A DNA stretch of 64,000 nucleotides. It comes from Tretioscincus oriximinensis. Lineage: Eukaryota; Chordata; Lepidosauria; Squamata; Gymnophthalmidae. The DNA lies in assembly GCA_022410635.1 (NCBI GenBank), contig JAJVDF010000359.1, forward strand, positions 547,455 through 611,454, in the 5' to 3' direction. The first letter of the stretch is position 1; each line of letters begins with the position of its first letter. Under the pieces are notes generated by a model. The model saw only the letters and a list, made by a program, of their open reading frames with translations, did not search any database and was not told where the DNA came from. A program made the position numbers and the translations under genes. Shown here in pieces: positions 55,126 to 64,000 of the stretch.

Positions 55126-55174
55126 ACAGTGTCGGAGGGAAATGAAGGCATGGAAGAATCTCAGATTTGAGTGA

Positions 55175-56110
55175 CTATATTTTTTTAAAAAGGAGCTAGC
55201 AGCACTTTGAGACTAACTTGAGAAAAGTGGGTGGCAGAAGCTTTCGTAGACAGGTCTACTTCTTCAGATGCTGAGGGACTCATGTCAGGGTCAGGTATTT
55301 ATAGGAAAATGTGTATGGGAGAAGACAAAGCATATGCAACTGTAGTGAGATCATGAATTGCAGGTTAGAAAAACAGGTGAATAGCAGAAACTAATCCTCT
55401 CATGTGAAAAAGTCCCTGNGGCAACAAGGTGCAATGTCTGTTAGAGAATCAATTAAATACTTAACAGGTNTCATAAGAATGTATAGTTGGCCAGGAAACC
55501 ATTGTCTCTGTTAAGTCCTTTGCTGATGGCCTGGAACTTATGAATGTATTCAAGTTCTGCTGCTTCTCTTTCAAACCTTCCTTTGTAGTTTCTTTGTTCA
55601 AGGACTGCAGTCCTGAGGTCTGAGAGAGAAGGTCCTGGAAGGTTGAAATGTTCAGCAACTGGTTTCTGTGTGTTTCCATTTCGAATATCTGATTTGTGTC
55701 CATTTATTCTCTGGCGAAGGGATTGTCCTGTTTGCCCAATGTAGAGTGTAGAGGGGCCTTGTTGGCAGAAGATGGAATACACCACATTAGAAGACGAGCA
55801 TGGAAAAGTCCCTCTAATGTTGTGGGTGGTGTGATCAGGTCCCGTGATGACATTGCCAGGGTGGATGTGTGCACAGAGTCGACATCTGGGTTTGTGGCAG
55901 GGTCTAGTTCCCATTTCTCCCTCTGTGTCCTGTGTTCTTTGTGTGAGGAGTTGTTTGAGGTTGGGTGGTTGTTTGTAAAGGTTTACCACCAAGTGCTCTT
56001 GAGAGAGCTGTGTTTTTATCTAAAACAGGTTGAAGTTCATTTATTATGTGTTTGAGGGGCCCCAATTGTGAGCTGTATGTGACCACTAATGGGGTTCTCT
56101 GAAATTGACT
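55175..56110 (-). mobile_element. Penelope-like element with GIY-YIG endonuclease, 5' truncated
   Basis: The minus-strand frame 55992-55471 encodes the C-terminal part of a Penelope protein. A linker with CHKPRCRLCAHI is followed by the GIY-YIG nuclease: VVYSIFCQQG as the GIY strand, LYIGQTGQSLRQRINGHKSD as YIG plus the Arg helix, and FEREAAELEYIHKF at the metal-binding Glu. Upstream, 55994-56086 holds SSQLGPLKHIINELQPVLDK in a shifted frame, the end of the reverse transcriptase. The 3' region (55200-55390) carries the terminal repeat found as fold-backs elsewhere. Similar GACTATA..TTTTT sequences flank both sides. Reverse transcriptase core missing. Confidence 0.85.
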
Positions 56111-56214
56111 ATAATTTTTAAAAATAGTATTGAAAATTCAAGCCCACCAAAGAATCTCCAAGAATTCAATTAATTCCAAACAGGCTGCAACAGGAATAAA
56201 ACACTCAGAAACCA

Positions 56215-56595
56215 GTTGAGGGAAGACGCAGCAAGCAGACCGGGGCCGTCTCCAGACGAGATGTTTCTTCAATTATGGTGGTTACATCAAGGAAAACCTG
56301 CCTTATGTGCTCACATAGTTTCACCAGTTCATTCACTAAAAAGGCCCATTGCCCGGGATTTTCCTGACAGTAGTTACAAGCTGCTTTTGGAGCAGGAATT
56401 CAACCAAGATTTGAAACAAGACATGTGCACTGGAGTTCACATCTATGAGGGGAGGGGAAAGATCAACCAATCAGGAAACTGCACGCGGGTTTTGGGGCGC
56501 GCAATGGAGGGATATTCAATTCACCATCTTCTTGCGAAGGTAACACAGAAAGACAAGAACGGGAATTGTGTTATTCTGAATTTAAAATAAATTCC
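56215..56595 (+). repeat. Unclassified dispersed repeat with an open frame
   Basis: A 124-residue frame runs here, but the DNA shares words with the repeat at 5090-5385 (AACCAATCAGGA, GCAATGGAG) and with 33650-33700 (CTAAAAAGGCCCA). I take it as a non-autonomous transposon, not a gene. Confidence 0.4.
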
Positions 56596-56724
56596 AGATT
56601 TAAACAGCTTGTCTAGAGGGGGGCTGGATTTAAAATGAACTTTAAGTCACATCAGCCCTCTATTTTATAGACACACAACTGTAGCAATGGATTATACACT
56701 TGATAAAACAGATTTAAAATGGTT

Positions 56725-56820
56725 TGTAGAACTTGGAGACTAACAAGAGAAAGGTAGGTGGGATGAGCTTCATAGACATGTCTACGTCTTCAGATGCTAT
56801 GGGTCCAATGGGTCAAGAAC
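56725..56820 (+). mobile_element. Penelope terminal-repeat fragment
   Basis: TAGAACTTGGAGACTAACAA, GGTAGGTGGGATGAGCTTCA, CTTCAGATGCTATGGGTCC. Confidence 0.55.
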
Positions 56821-56851
56821 AGACTTTTATGTGAAACTGAGTGTAGGAATA

Positions 56852-57250
56852 GGGTTGCCATATTCTGACAGCCCAAAACCAGGAGGGGGGGGGGAGCAAG
56901 CTCTCACACACATGCACGAACACACTCTTGTGGTGATACAGGCAGAACAGAGCTGCACAAAANCTCTGATCTCATGTCAAAACACCCAAGCGTGTTTCCT
57001 CTGCAAGGGGACGAGTTGGTGCACTCTGCCTGACAGCAGACGCAAAACCCCGCCTGAGGAGCAGCTACGGCATGCTCCGAGGGTCTTTCCAGGACCCAGG
57101 AAGCGTTGCTCGTGCTGCAGCCGTCAGCCTTGATGGCTCCCTTGCCTTAAAATCCCGGATTTTTACATTCTCTGATGTAAAAATGAGGGATTTTCACTTA
57201 AAATCCAGTCAGGATTATATTTTAGTCCCCAAATCCAGGAATGGCAACCC
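56852..57250. mobile_element. TA-flanked DNA element, second family
   Basis: Left end GGGTTGCCATATTCTG, right end reversed GGGTTGCCATTCCTGG, TA on both sides, 399 bp. The centre is unrelated to the other TA family. No transposase. Confidence 0.65.
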
Positions 57251-57361
57251 TATGTAGGAGATGACAAAGGACATGTAAATGTGCTTAACTAGGTGATAAA
57301 AACAGCCAAAGTACAGAAGGTAATCTTTTTAAGTGCAGGGAAATGCCTGGAGGAAAGTGAT

Positions 57362-57625
57362 GAACATAAGAACATNAGAAGAGCCATCCTGGATCAGGCC
57401 ACAGCCCATCNAGTCCAGCATTCTGTGTCACACAGAGGCCCACCAGATGCACCTGGGCAGTCCGAACANAGGAAAGCAAAATATGCTGCTCCTGTTCGTG
57501 ACTCCCTGCAAATGGTATTTCAAGAGTCCTGCCTGTTGCTCCATCCCGGAGGCTACATCCAGACAACTATCTTAGTATCCATTTATACACTTAGTGTCCA
57601 TAAACCTGTCTAGTCCTGTCTTGCA
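57362..57625 (-). mobile_element. CR1 type A, extreme 3' end
   Basis: On plus GAACATAAGAACAT to CTGTCTAGTCCTGTCTTG. Nearly the same sequence as 455-720. Confidence 0.8.
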
Positions 57626-58105
57626 GCTGGCTAAAAGTGCATCAATCAAATAGGTACAGAAAAGTAGAGAGAAAATCAGTCCTAGAGTGCCCTGAAGAGG
57701 TTGGGAAGGAAACTGGTGTTATAATATGTATAGTTTGCCAGGATGCCATTGTCTCTGTGGATGTATTCTGTGGTTTAAATGGCTTTTGTAGCATAGTTTC
57801 CTGCTAATCCACAAGTCATGGCTGTGTGGGTTACCAGGTAAAACCTGGGATAGACATTTGCACCTTTAATGTACATAGAAGAGAGGAATTTTCACCAAGT
57901 ATAGTTTCTCATGCCTGCTGCACCTGGGCTGGGACATCACTTCGTCACACCTGTTAAAGTCTATCTCAGACCTACCTATCACAAGACCTACCATGATCTT
58001 TCTCCTCAACAGACATTCAGCAGCTATGGAGGAAAGATAGTATGAAGAGATGGTGTTCTCCTTCTGGAGGCCCTAAACTCCAGTTTAGCAGTAAAATTCT
58101 AGTAA
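57626..58105. repeat. Penelope scrap and an AGGGTT-type repeat
   Basis: 57710-57780 (ATGTATAGTTTGCCAGGATG) matches the Penelope 3' coding end. 57830-57960 matches 62400-62530 and 4393-4520. Confidence 0.45.
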
Positions 58106-58107
58106 GG

Positions 58108-58475
58108 GAGCTTGTAGCACTTGGAGACGAACAGGAGAAAGGNAGGTGGTATCAGCTTTGTTAAACACGTCGACTTCTTCAGGTGCTATGTAAATGTGAT
58201 ATGGGGATGAATGAACTAGGTGCGAAAAAAGCTAAGAGGAACCTAGCTTCAGTTTTCTCACCTAGTCCACCCCCATATTACATTTACATCCCCATATCAC
58301 ACTGTCATCTCCCACACATAGCTTCCTATAAAGTCTGTCCCTGGCTTTGGTCCCCTAAAGAGGGAGGGGCATAGAAAGAAGTAGGCGTGTCTACAAACAC
58401 TCCTTCCGGCAACCTTCTCCTGTTAGTCTCCAAGTGCTACAAGCCCTCTTGCTGGACTTCCTACTAAGACNGCTG
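58108..58475. mobile_element. Penelope-derived fold-back element
   Basis: Left TTGTAGCACTTGGAGACGAA, right TTAGTCTCCAAGTGCTACAA; inner arms ATGTAAATGTGATATGGGGA and the inverse. AAAATTCT lies at both sides. Confidence 0.68.
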
Positions 58476-58559
58476 TTTTGGTGAAATTAAGAAAAATTCT
58501 GGTTGTAGATGCAGTATTTGAATATAACCTGGCATAAAACATCTGGAAAAGAAGGACAG

Positions 58560-58862
58560 GCAAATATACTGCCTGTTGCTCCATCCCAGAGGCAGGATCA
58601 AGCGATCCAGGCTAATAGCCGTTGATATACTTGGCTTCCATGAATTTGCCTAATCCTATCTTAAAGCTATCCAGGCTCTTCCACCTCTTCTGGACATAAA
58701 TTCCATAATCCAAAGGTCCTCTGTGTCTGTCCTCCTAACTCTTCAGCCCACCAGCTTCTAAGAATGCCTCCTCGTTCTTGTATTGTGTGATAAAGAAAAT
58801 ATTTGTTTTTATTCATCTTTTCCATCCCGTCCATGTTATAAACTTGAATCAGACTTAACAAG
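58560..58862 (-). mobile_element. CR1 type A fragment
   Basis: On plus TTGCTCCATCCCAGAGGCAG to CTTGAATCAGACTTAACAAG. Diverged. Confidence 0.65.
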
Positions 58863-58959
58863 AGGGTCTCATGTTGCCTAAGAAACAGTTAGACAGCATG
58901 AACCTTCATGGAAAAGTCTTTTTCAGAACATCTGGAGAAGNAGATTTGTCTATGAAAGT

Positions 58960-60298
58960 TTACACTGCCTATTTTTACTTAGTCTCTACGATGCAAATTA
59001 TAAAGCATCATGTATGCCAGCACTTGGATATGAATGCAGTAATTAACCAGAGCCAACATGGATTTGTAACAAACAAGTCATGCCAGACTAATCTAATTTC
59101 CTTCTATGATAGAATTACCAAATGGGTTGATCAGGGAAATGCAGTAGATGTGGTATATCTTGACTTCAGTAAAGCATTTGACAAAGTATCTCATTCCATC
59201 CTTATTGAAAAAATGGTCAACTACGGGATTGACAAAGCAACAGTTAGATGGATTGAAAACTGGCTTAGTGATCGGACTCAAAGAGTGNTAATAAATGGTT
59301 GCACATCCAATTGGAAGACTGTTTCAAGTGGGGTACCTCAAGGATCTGTCCTAGGCCCAGTGCTGTTTAACATATTTATAAATGATCTAGATGAAGGAAT
59401 TGAAGGAAAACTTATCAAATTTGCTGATGACACAAAAATAGGCGNTNTTGCTAATACTAAACAAGATAGAGATAGGATTCAAAAAGATCTAGACAANCTN
59501 GAACAATGGGCTGAAACTAACAGAATGNTATTTAACAGAGAGAAATGCAAGATCCTACATCTGGGCAAAAATAATGGAAACAGCACATATTGAATGGGAG
59601 GAATATGTCTGAGCAGCAGCACAGGTGAGAAGGACCTGGGTGTTTTAGTAGATCACAGATTAAATATGAGTCAACAGTGTGAAGCAGCTGCAAAAAAGGC
59701 AAACACAATCCTGGGATGTATCAAGAGGGGCATCGAATCTCGCTCACGTGAAGTTATTATTCCTCTCTACAGTACGTTGGTACGACCACACTTGGAATAC
59801 TGTGTTCAGTTCTGGGGGCCTCAATTTAAAAAGGACATTGATAAACTAGAGCAAGTACAAAAGAGAGTTACAAGGAGGGTGAGTGGTCTGGAAACCATGA
59901 AGTCCTATGAGGAACAGTTAAAGGATCTAGGGATGTTTAGTCTGCAAAAGAGAAGACTGAGAGGAGATCTGATAGCTGTCTACAAATATCTGAAGGGCTG
60001 TCACAGAGCAGAGGGATCAACACTGTTTTCATTAGCATATGGAAGGACTAGAAACAATGGGATGAAACTGCAAGGGAGTAGATTTAGATTAGATATCAGA
60101 AAAAACTTTCTAACAGTCAGGGTGATAGGCCAGTGGAACAGTTTGCCACAGGGGGTGGTGAGTTCGCCATCACTGGAAGTCTTCAAAGAGAGANTGGACA
60201 GTCATCTTTCTGGGATGGTTTAATGAATTCTGCATCGAGCAGGGGGTTGGAACTCTATGACCCTGGAGGTCCCTTCCGACTCTATGATTCTATGCTAG
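58960..60298 (+). mobile_element. CR1 type B LINE, reverse transcriptase and 3' end
   Basis: Two abutting plus-strand frames, 58871-59593 and 59594-60223, separated by one in-frame stop. They cover [55 protein letters not shown], the catalytic FADDTK (from ~59418), [20 protein letters not shown] and the C-terminus. The tail ends ACTCTATGATTCTATG. Six or more n's, 5' truncated; the best preserved type B copy. Confidence 0.88.
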
Positions 60299-60364
60299 AA
60301 GCCCACTTACGTCTTGAAGGATTCTCCTTCTGTATAGTCTTTGACACCTAGTCTTTAAAGAGGG

Positions 60365-61190
60365 ACAGTTCTCTGAGTGGAAAGAGGTAAGAAGTGGGGT
60401 ACCCCAGGGGTCCGTACTGGGACCTTTGCTTTTCAATACATTTATGAACAATCTGGATGCCGAGGTAAATACTGAAGTAGCCAAGTTCGCTGATCCCACT
60501 AAACTGTTCAGAGTAGTGAAAACTGAAAATGATTCCAAGGAGCTCCAGAGGGATCTATTGAAATTGGGTGAATGGGCATCAAAGTGGCAAATGCACTTCA
60601 ACTTAAGCAAGGGAAAGGTCATGCATATTGGGGCAAAGAACCCCAACTACTCCTACCACCTGATGGGAACCAAGCTTTCTGTGACCGAGCAAGAAAAGGA
60701 TCTTGGGGTGTTGGTGGACAATTCAATGAAGATGTCAACCCAGTGTGCAGCAGCAGCAGCAGCAGCAAAAAAAGGCAAATTCCACGTTGAGATCATTAGG
60801 AAAGGAATCGAAAACAAGTCAGCAAATGTTGTTTTACCTCTTTATAAATCTGTGGTGAGGCCACATTTGGAATACTGTGTATAATTCTGGTCATCATATC
60901 TAAAAAAGGATATTGTGGAAATAAAGAAGGTGCAGAAAAGGGCAACAAAAATGATCGAGGGTCTGGAGCACCTCCCTTATGAAGTCAGGCCACAACATCT
61001 GGGTCTCTTCAACCTCGAAAGACAGCATTTGAGAGGTGATCTGACTGAAGTGTATAAAATCATGCATAGGATGGATAAGATGAATAGAGAAAAATTGTGT
61101 TTTTTTNCACACAACACTAGGACCAAGGGCATTCCTTGAAACCGATGGGCAGAAGAATGAGAACAGACAAAAGACACCACCATTATGGAG
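60365..61190 (+). mobile_element. CR1 type A LINE fragment
   Basis: GGGACAGTTCTCTGAGTGGA, then NTEVAKFADPTK (the catalytic second Asp replaced by Pro), LVDNSMKMSTQCAAAAAAAK with an added Ala (GCA) repeat, down to ILYTS-region sequence at 61090. Tail missing. Confidence 0.8.
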
Positions 61191-61194
61191 CAAT

Positions 61195-61940
61195 ATTTTC
61201 TTTTGCTTCTCCTAAATCTTCCAAAGTTCAGTTGGGTTAGTGGCTTAGAAAAACAGAATTTCTATATCTATTTTGTTCATGCAAGAAAGATCTGCACCAT
61301 CTTTCAAGTCACTAATTTGTGAGAAAAATACAAATGTTGTCTCTTTGCTTCCTAGGAAAGTTACTGACTTGAAAACTGTACAAAATTTTCATTTGATGTC
61401 CTGGAAATCACAACGTTGGTTTTTTGCATATTCCGCTACTGCCAGATGTTGAATTTTTGCAAATTTTTCACTCAAGATGTGGTATTCCTCTGTTTTTTAA
61501 ATATCGATCTGCATAAAGGCAACTTTTCCCGGCCGCTGTGCAAAATGCTAGAATTTTCTTTCACTCAGCACAACAGTTTTTGTTCAGGACTTTCTGGTTT
61601 CATAGTCTTCAAAGAGTCAATCATGATTTTAATCTTTCTCCTGTTACTGTTCTCTTCTAAGGTGTGCTTGACATTTTTTGATTCCAAGGGCTGTTAAGGG
61701 ACTGTTTATCTATTCTATCTCGAGAAGGAGAGGGGCCCCAATTTGGAGGGAAGCCAGATCCGGCATGTGATACCAACTAGGTCCTGCATGGAAGGTGGAA
61801 TATGATGGCACNCGTGGGTTTTATGAGCAATTGAGAAAAGTCTAAGAAATTACCTCCAGGTCAGGATGACATAATTATGTTCCCAAAGAAGCCCTCCTCC
61901 ATTTCTTACCTCTAGGTCCCTCCCACTCTATTCATTGGGC
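61195..61940. other. Upstream of gene 5; no coding feature
   Basis: AT-rich, nothing recognised. Confidence 0.4.
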
Positions 61941-61945
61941 TCCCC

Positions 61946-61988
61946 ATAAATACGGCCGCTCTAAGCCACAGTCTTCATCCGATCTTCC
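61946..61988 (+). promoter_or_regulatory. Core promoter of gene 5
   Basis: ATAAATA at 61946-61952 and CTTCATCCGATCTTCC at 61973-61988, first bases 27 nt apart, as in genes 3 and 4. Confidence 0.68.
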
Positions 61989-62056
61989 GAGAGAGTTCTC
62001 CATCGGATCATCTGTTATCGGGACTCACTGGGTGGGATCCGAAGCAGACAATCACC

Positions 62057-64000
62057 ATGAAGGCCTTATTCCTTGTCTCGGCTGTACTTCTGCTCTTCGT
62101 TGTAGCCTCGGAAGGTAAGGATGCAAGAACTTTGAGGAGGGGATGATACCTCAGGAGAAAACTGGAGAACTTCAGACTGAAAACAGGTTGCCACTGGTTG
62201 CTTCCTGAAGAAGCAGAGTGGTTTCTTCCTTAATGCAGAGCCATGTTCCTTCTCAGGTTTAGTCCACAGTTGGTGGCCTCTGGAGGTAGAAAAGGACCAT
62301 TGCTGAAGGGCTGCATGGGTTTCCGTTAACGTCTTTGTATGGGAATGCCTTTCACTCAGTGGTAGAGCAAACAGCTTGGAAATCAGTTTGATCCACAATT
62401 TAGGGTTCCCACATAAAACCCAGGAACCATCTTTTGACCTTTAATGGCAAAGGAAGAGAGGACTTTTCACCAAGTGTAGCCTCTAATGTCTGCTGCACTT
62501 AGGTGAAAAAAACCACCTTCTTACACCCATTAAACGTATGACGTTAGGATTTCATGGGTGAAAGTAGAAGAAAACCAGGTAGCAAAATTTAGAAGTTTTT
62601 GAAAAGTTGGTTTAAAGGTTTATATAGTCCGTAGTTCTTCACTTTTAGTTTCCATCCAGATACCTACAAACAGAAAGTTTTAATACAATTGGGTATTTTG
62701 AACTAAATTTCTATTGCAGCCTGGTATAGTAGTTAGAGTGTCAGAGTCTTATCTGGAAGTCTCCATATTGATTGTGCTCCTCCATAAAAAGCCAGCTGGG
62801 TGATCTTGGGCAAGTTAGTTATTCAGAGCTTTCCCAGCCTCACCTACTTCTCAAGGTGTCTGTTGTAAAGAGAAGAACAGAAGGCTATGGAAGCCACTTT
62901 TGATTGCCTTCGGGTTGAGAAAAGTGAGGTATAAAAACCGACTCTTCTAATAATTTGCTGTGAGTAATGTATAATATACATTAAAGCTCTTAAAATTAGT
63001 CCATCCATCCACCCAATACCAGTTGACTAGTAAAAAGGGAAAAGGTTCCAAAATCATGCGGATCAAAAGAAATAAATTTCTTATTAGCTTCACAGGTAAA
63101 TAGTTAAGAGATGTCCATAATACAGGGATTTGAAACAATGTGAGTTCCAATATTTTAGGGTTCCAAATTTCTAATGGATAAGCTGCCTGAATTTTCTAAT
63201 GTTTGCCTTCCCAGAGAANTTTAAAAATGAAACATCCCTTGGTAAAGACCTTTAGAAGGTTGGAATGATAGAGCTGTAAGAAAGAATGGCACAACTTAGG
63301 ATCGATGCGGGATCAGGAGGTTAGGAACATGGAAGTTGATTGGCTTGAGGACTGTATCCCCACACTACCATCCCAGGCCACACCCCTTATAAGCCCCACC
63401 CTGCCTAACCACACCCACCCAGGCCACACCTCTTACTTCTGCCCAGGCCACACCCCCTGCCTCTGCCCAGGTCACANGCTACTTCTGCCCATGCCCCCTC
63501 CTGTGCCCTTCACAAAATCCTTCCTATTTTTGTACTTCACTTTGTGTTTTAACAAAGTGAGAAACCATTATTTAGCAAGGGACGACTAATGGTCCCTTGG
63601 GGAGCTCACCGTGGGCCGGAGCAAATGGTTGGAGTGGATTCAAGGGGCTGTTGCTACCATCTTGGTAACTATCCTTTGTGTGGACTCAGCCTAAGTAGGG
63701 GAAATAACTCTTTCAGGAGATCGTGTGCATTGAAACCATTTCCGCACAGAGGTAAAATGCCCTTTTGCAGGGACGTGGGCCCTAATCCCACCTCATTTAA
63801 AGGTAGCTCAGGTTGGCTTCGACATCTTACCCTGACCTCCCCTGAACTTTCTTGGCAGCTGGCGTGAAACGGCATTGCAACCAGTACTGTTACGGACGAT
63901 GCGGTAAATCCTGCCCCCCTGGATGGACGCCCACATCCAACTGCCACTGCGCGCATACAGGGAATATCTGCTGTCTACCGCCACCGCCGCCACCACCGCC
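62057..64000 (+). CDS. Eight-cysteine defensin-like peptide with proline tail, gene 5 (cut by window end)
   Basis: Exon 1 (62057-62114) and the visible part of exon 2 (63859-64000) join in phase 1 over a 1,744-bp GT-AG intron. Residues 1-20 are a signal peptide (MKALFLVSAVLLL..., cleavage likely after SEA). The cysteine domain has C26, C30, C34, C38, C48, C50, C57, C58, spacing X3, X3, X3, X9, X1, X6, CC, the same as gene 3; NCHC and a Gly two residues before Ile-CC keep the family pattern. After CC come Leu and at least seven prolines, then the window stops, so length, tail type, stop codon and poly(A) signal are unknown. The short basic N-terminus (GVKRH) and domain resemble gene 3 most, the tail gene 4. 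The 3' end is missing because of the window, not through mutation. Confidence 0.83.
62400..62530 (+). repeat. AGGGTT-type dispersed repeat
   Basis: TAGGGTTCCCACATAAAACC, GAAGAGAGGACTTTTCACCA, GTCTGCTGCACTTAGG; matches 57830-57960. Confidence 0.5.
62715..62955 (+). mobile_element. tRNA-derived SINE, type II
   Basis: TAGTTAGAGTGTCAGAGTCT as box A, TTGATTGTGCTCC as box B, TGGGTGATCTTGGGCAAGTT, then GGAAGCCACTTTTGATTGCC and GTATAAAAACCGACTCTTCT. The most complete type II copy. Confidence 0.7.
63355..63490 (+). repeat. Degenerate CCACACCC/CTTCTGCCCAGG repeat
   Basis: Short irregular tandem repeats of GCCACACCCCTT and CTGCCCAGGCCACACC in the gene 5 intron. Confidence 0.7.

Noticed and set aside
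56216..56590. 124-residue plus-strand frame
   Set aside because: Lies in DNA that resembles a dispersed repeat also found at 5090-5385; no signal peptide, domain or splice context.

Overview
The window looks like amniote nuclear DNA, most likely from a squamate reptile. The evidence is split two-exon secreted-peptide genes with GT-AG introns and AATAAA signals, in a background packed with CR1 LINEs, L2-like LINEs, tRNA-derived SINEs, hAT and TA-target DNA elements, a Penelope-like element and LTR remnants. Scattered single n's and one 100-n gap show a draft assembly. The species cannot be read from the sequence.

The only host genes I can support are five members of one family of small secreted cysteine-rich peptides: 6384-8476 (+), 16787-18520 (-), 27147-29202 (+), 40008-43047 (+) and 62057 to beyond the right edge (+). 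All share one plan. Exon 1 encodes a 19-24 residue signal peptide and ends in phase 1. An intron of 1.5-2.7 kb follows. Exon 2 encodes an eight-cysteine domain with a CxC motif and a terminal CC pair. The domain resembles beta-defensins (CC pair, size, charge, gene structure) but has one extra cysteine pair. Three members carry low-complexity tails after CC: a His-Pro repeat (27147 gene), 25 consecutive prolines plus His-Pro (40008 gene), and a proline run cut by the window end (62057 gene). The three tailed genes also share a core promoter in which ATAAATA lies exactly 27 nt upstream of CTTCATC.

The first two genes are a tail-to-tail inverted duplication encoding identical peptides. Their last ~500 bp are almost identical, while intron 1 and the promoter have diverged, which suggests local gene conversion.

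Layout: 1-6.2 kb, nested DNA transposons, L2 and SINE; 6.2-8.6 kb, gene 1; 8.6-16.7 kb, L2, a CR1 with ORF1 split by an LTR, and a hAT MITE; 16.7-18.7 kb, gene 2; 18.7-27 kb, Tc1/mariner fossil, minisatellite, CR1s; 27-29.3 kb, gene 3; 29.3-39.9 kb, CR1s and two opposed TTC/GAA arrays; 39.9-43.2 kb, gene 4 with a hAT MITE and a Penelope fold-back in its intron; 43.2-61.9 kb, repeats only (CR1, SINE, LTR, Penelope with GIY-YIG domain); 61.9-64 kb, gene 5.

Names used below: 'CR1 type A' ends in copies of TTCTTATG; 'CR1 type B' ends in copies of ATTCTATG. Repeat edges without a stated target-site duplication are good to about 20-50 bases.
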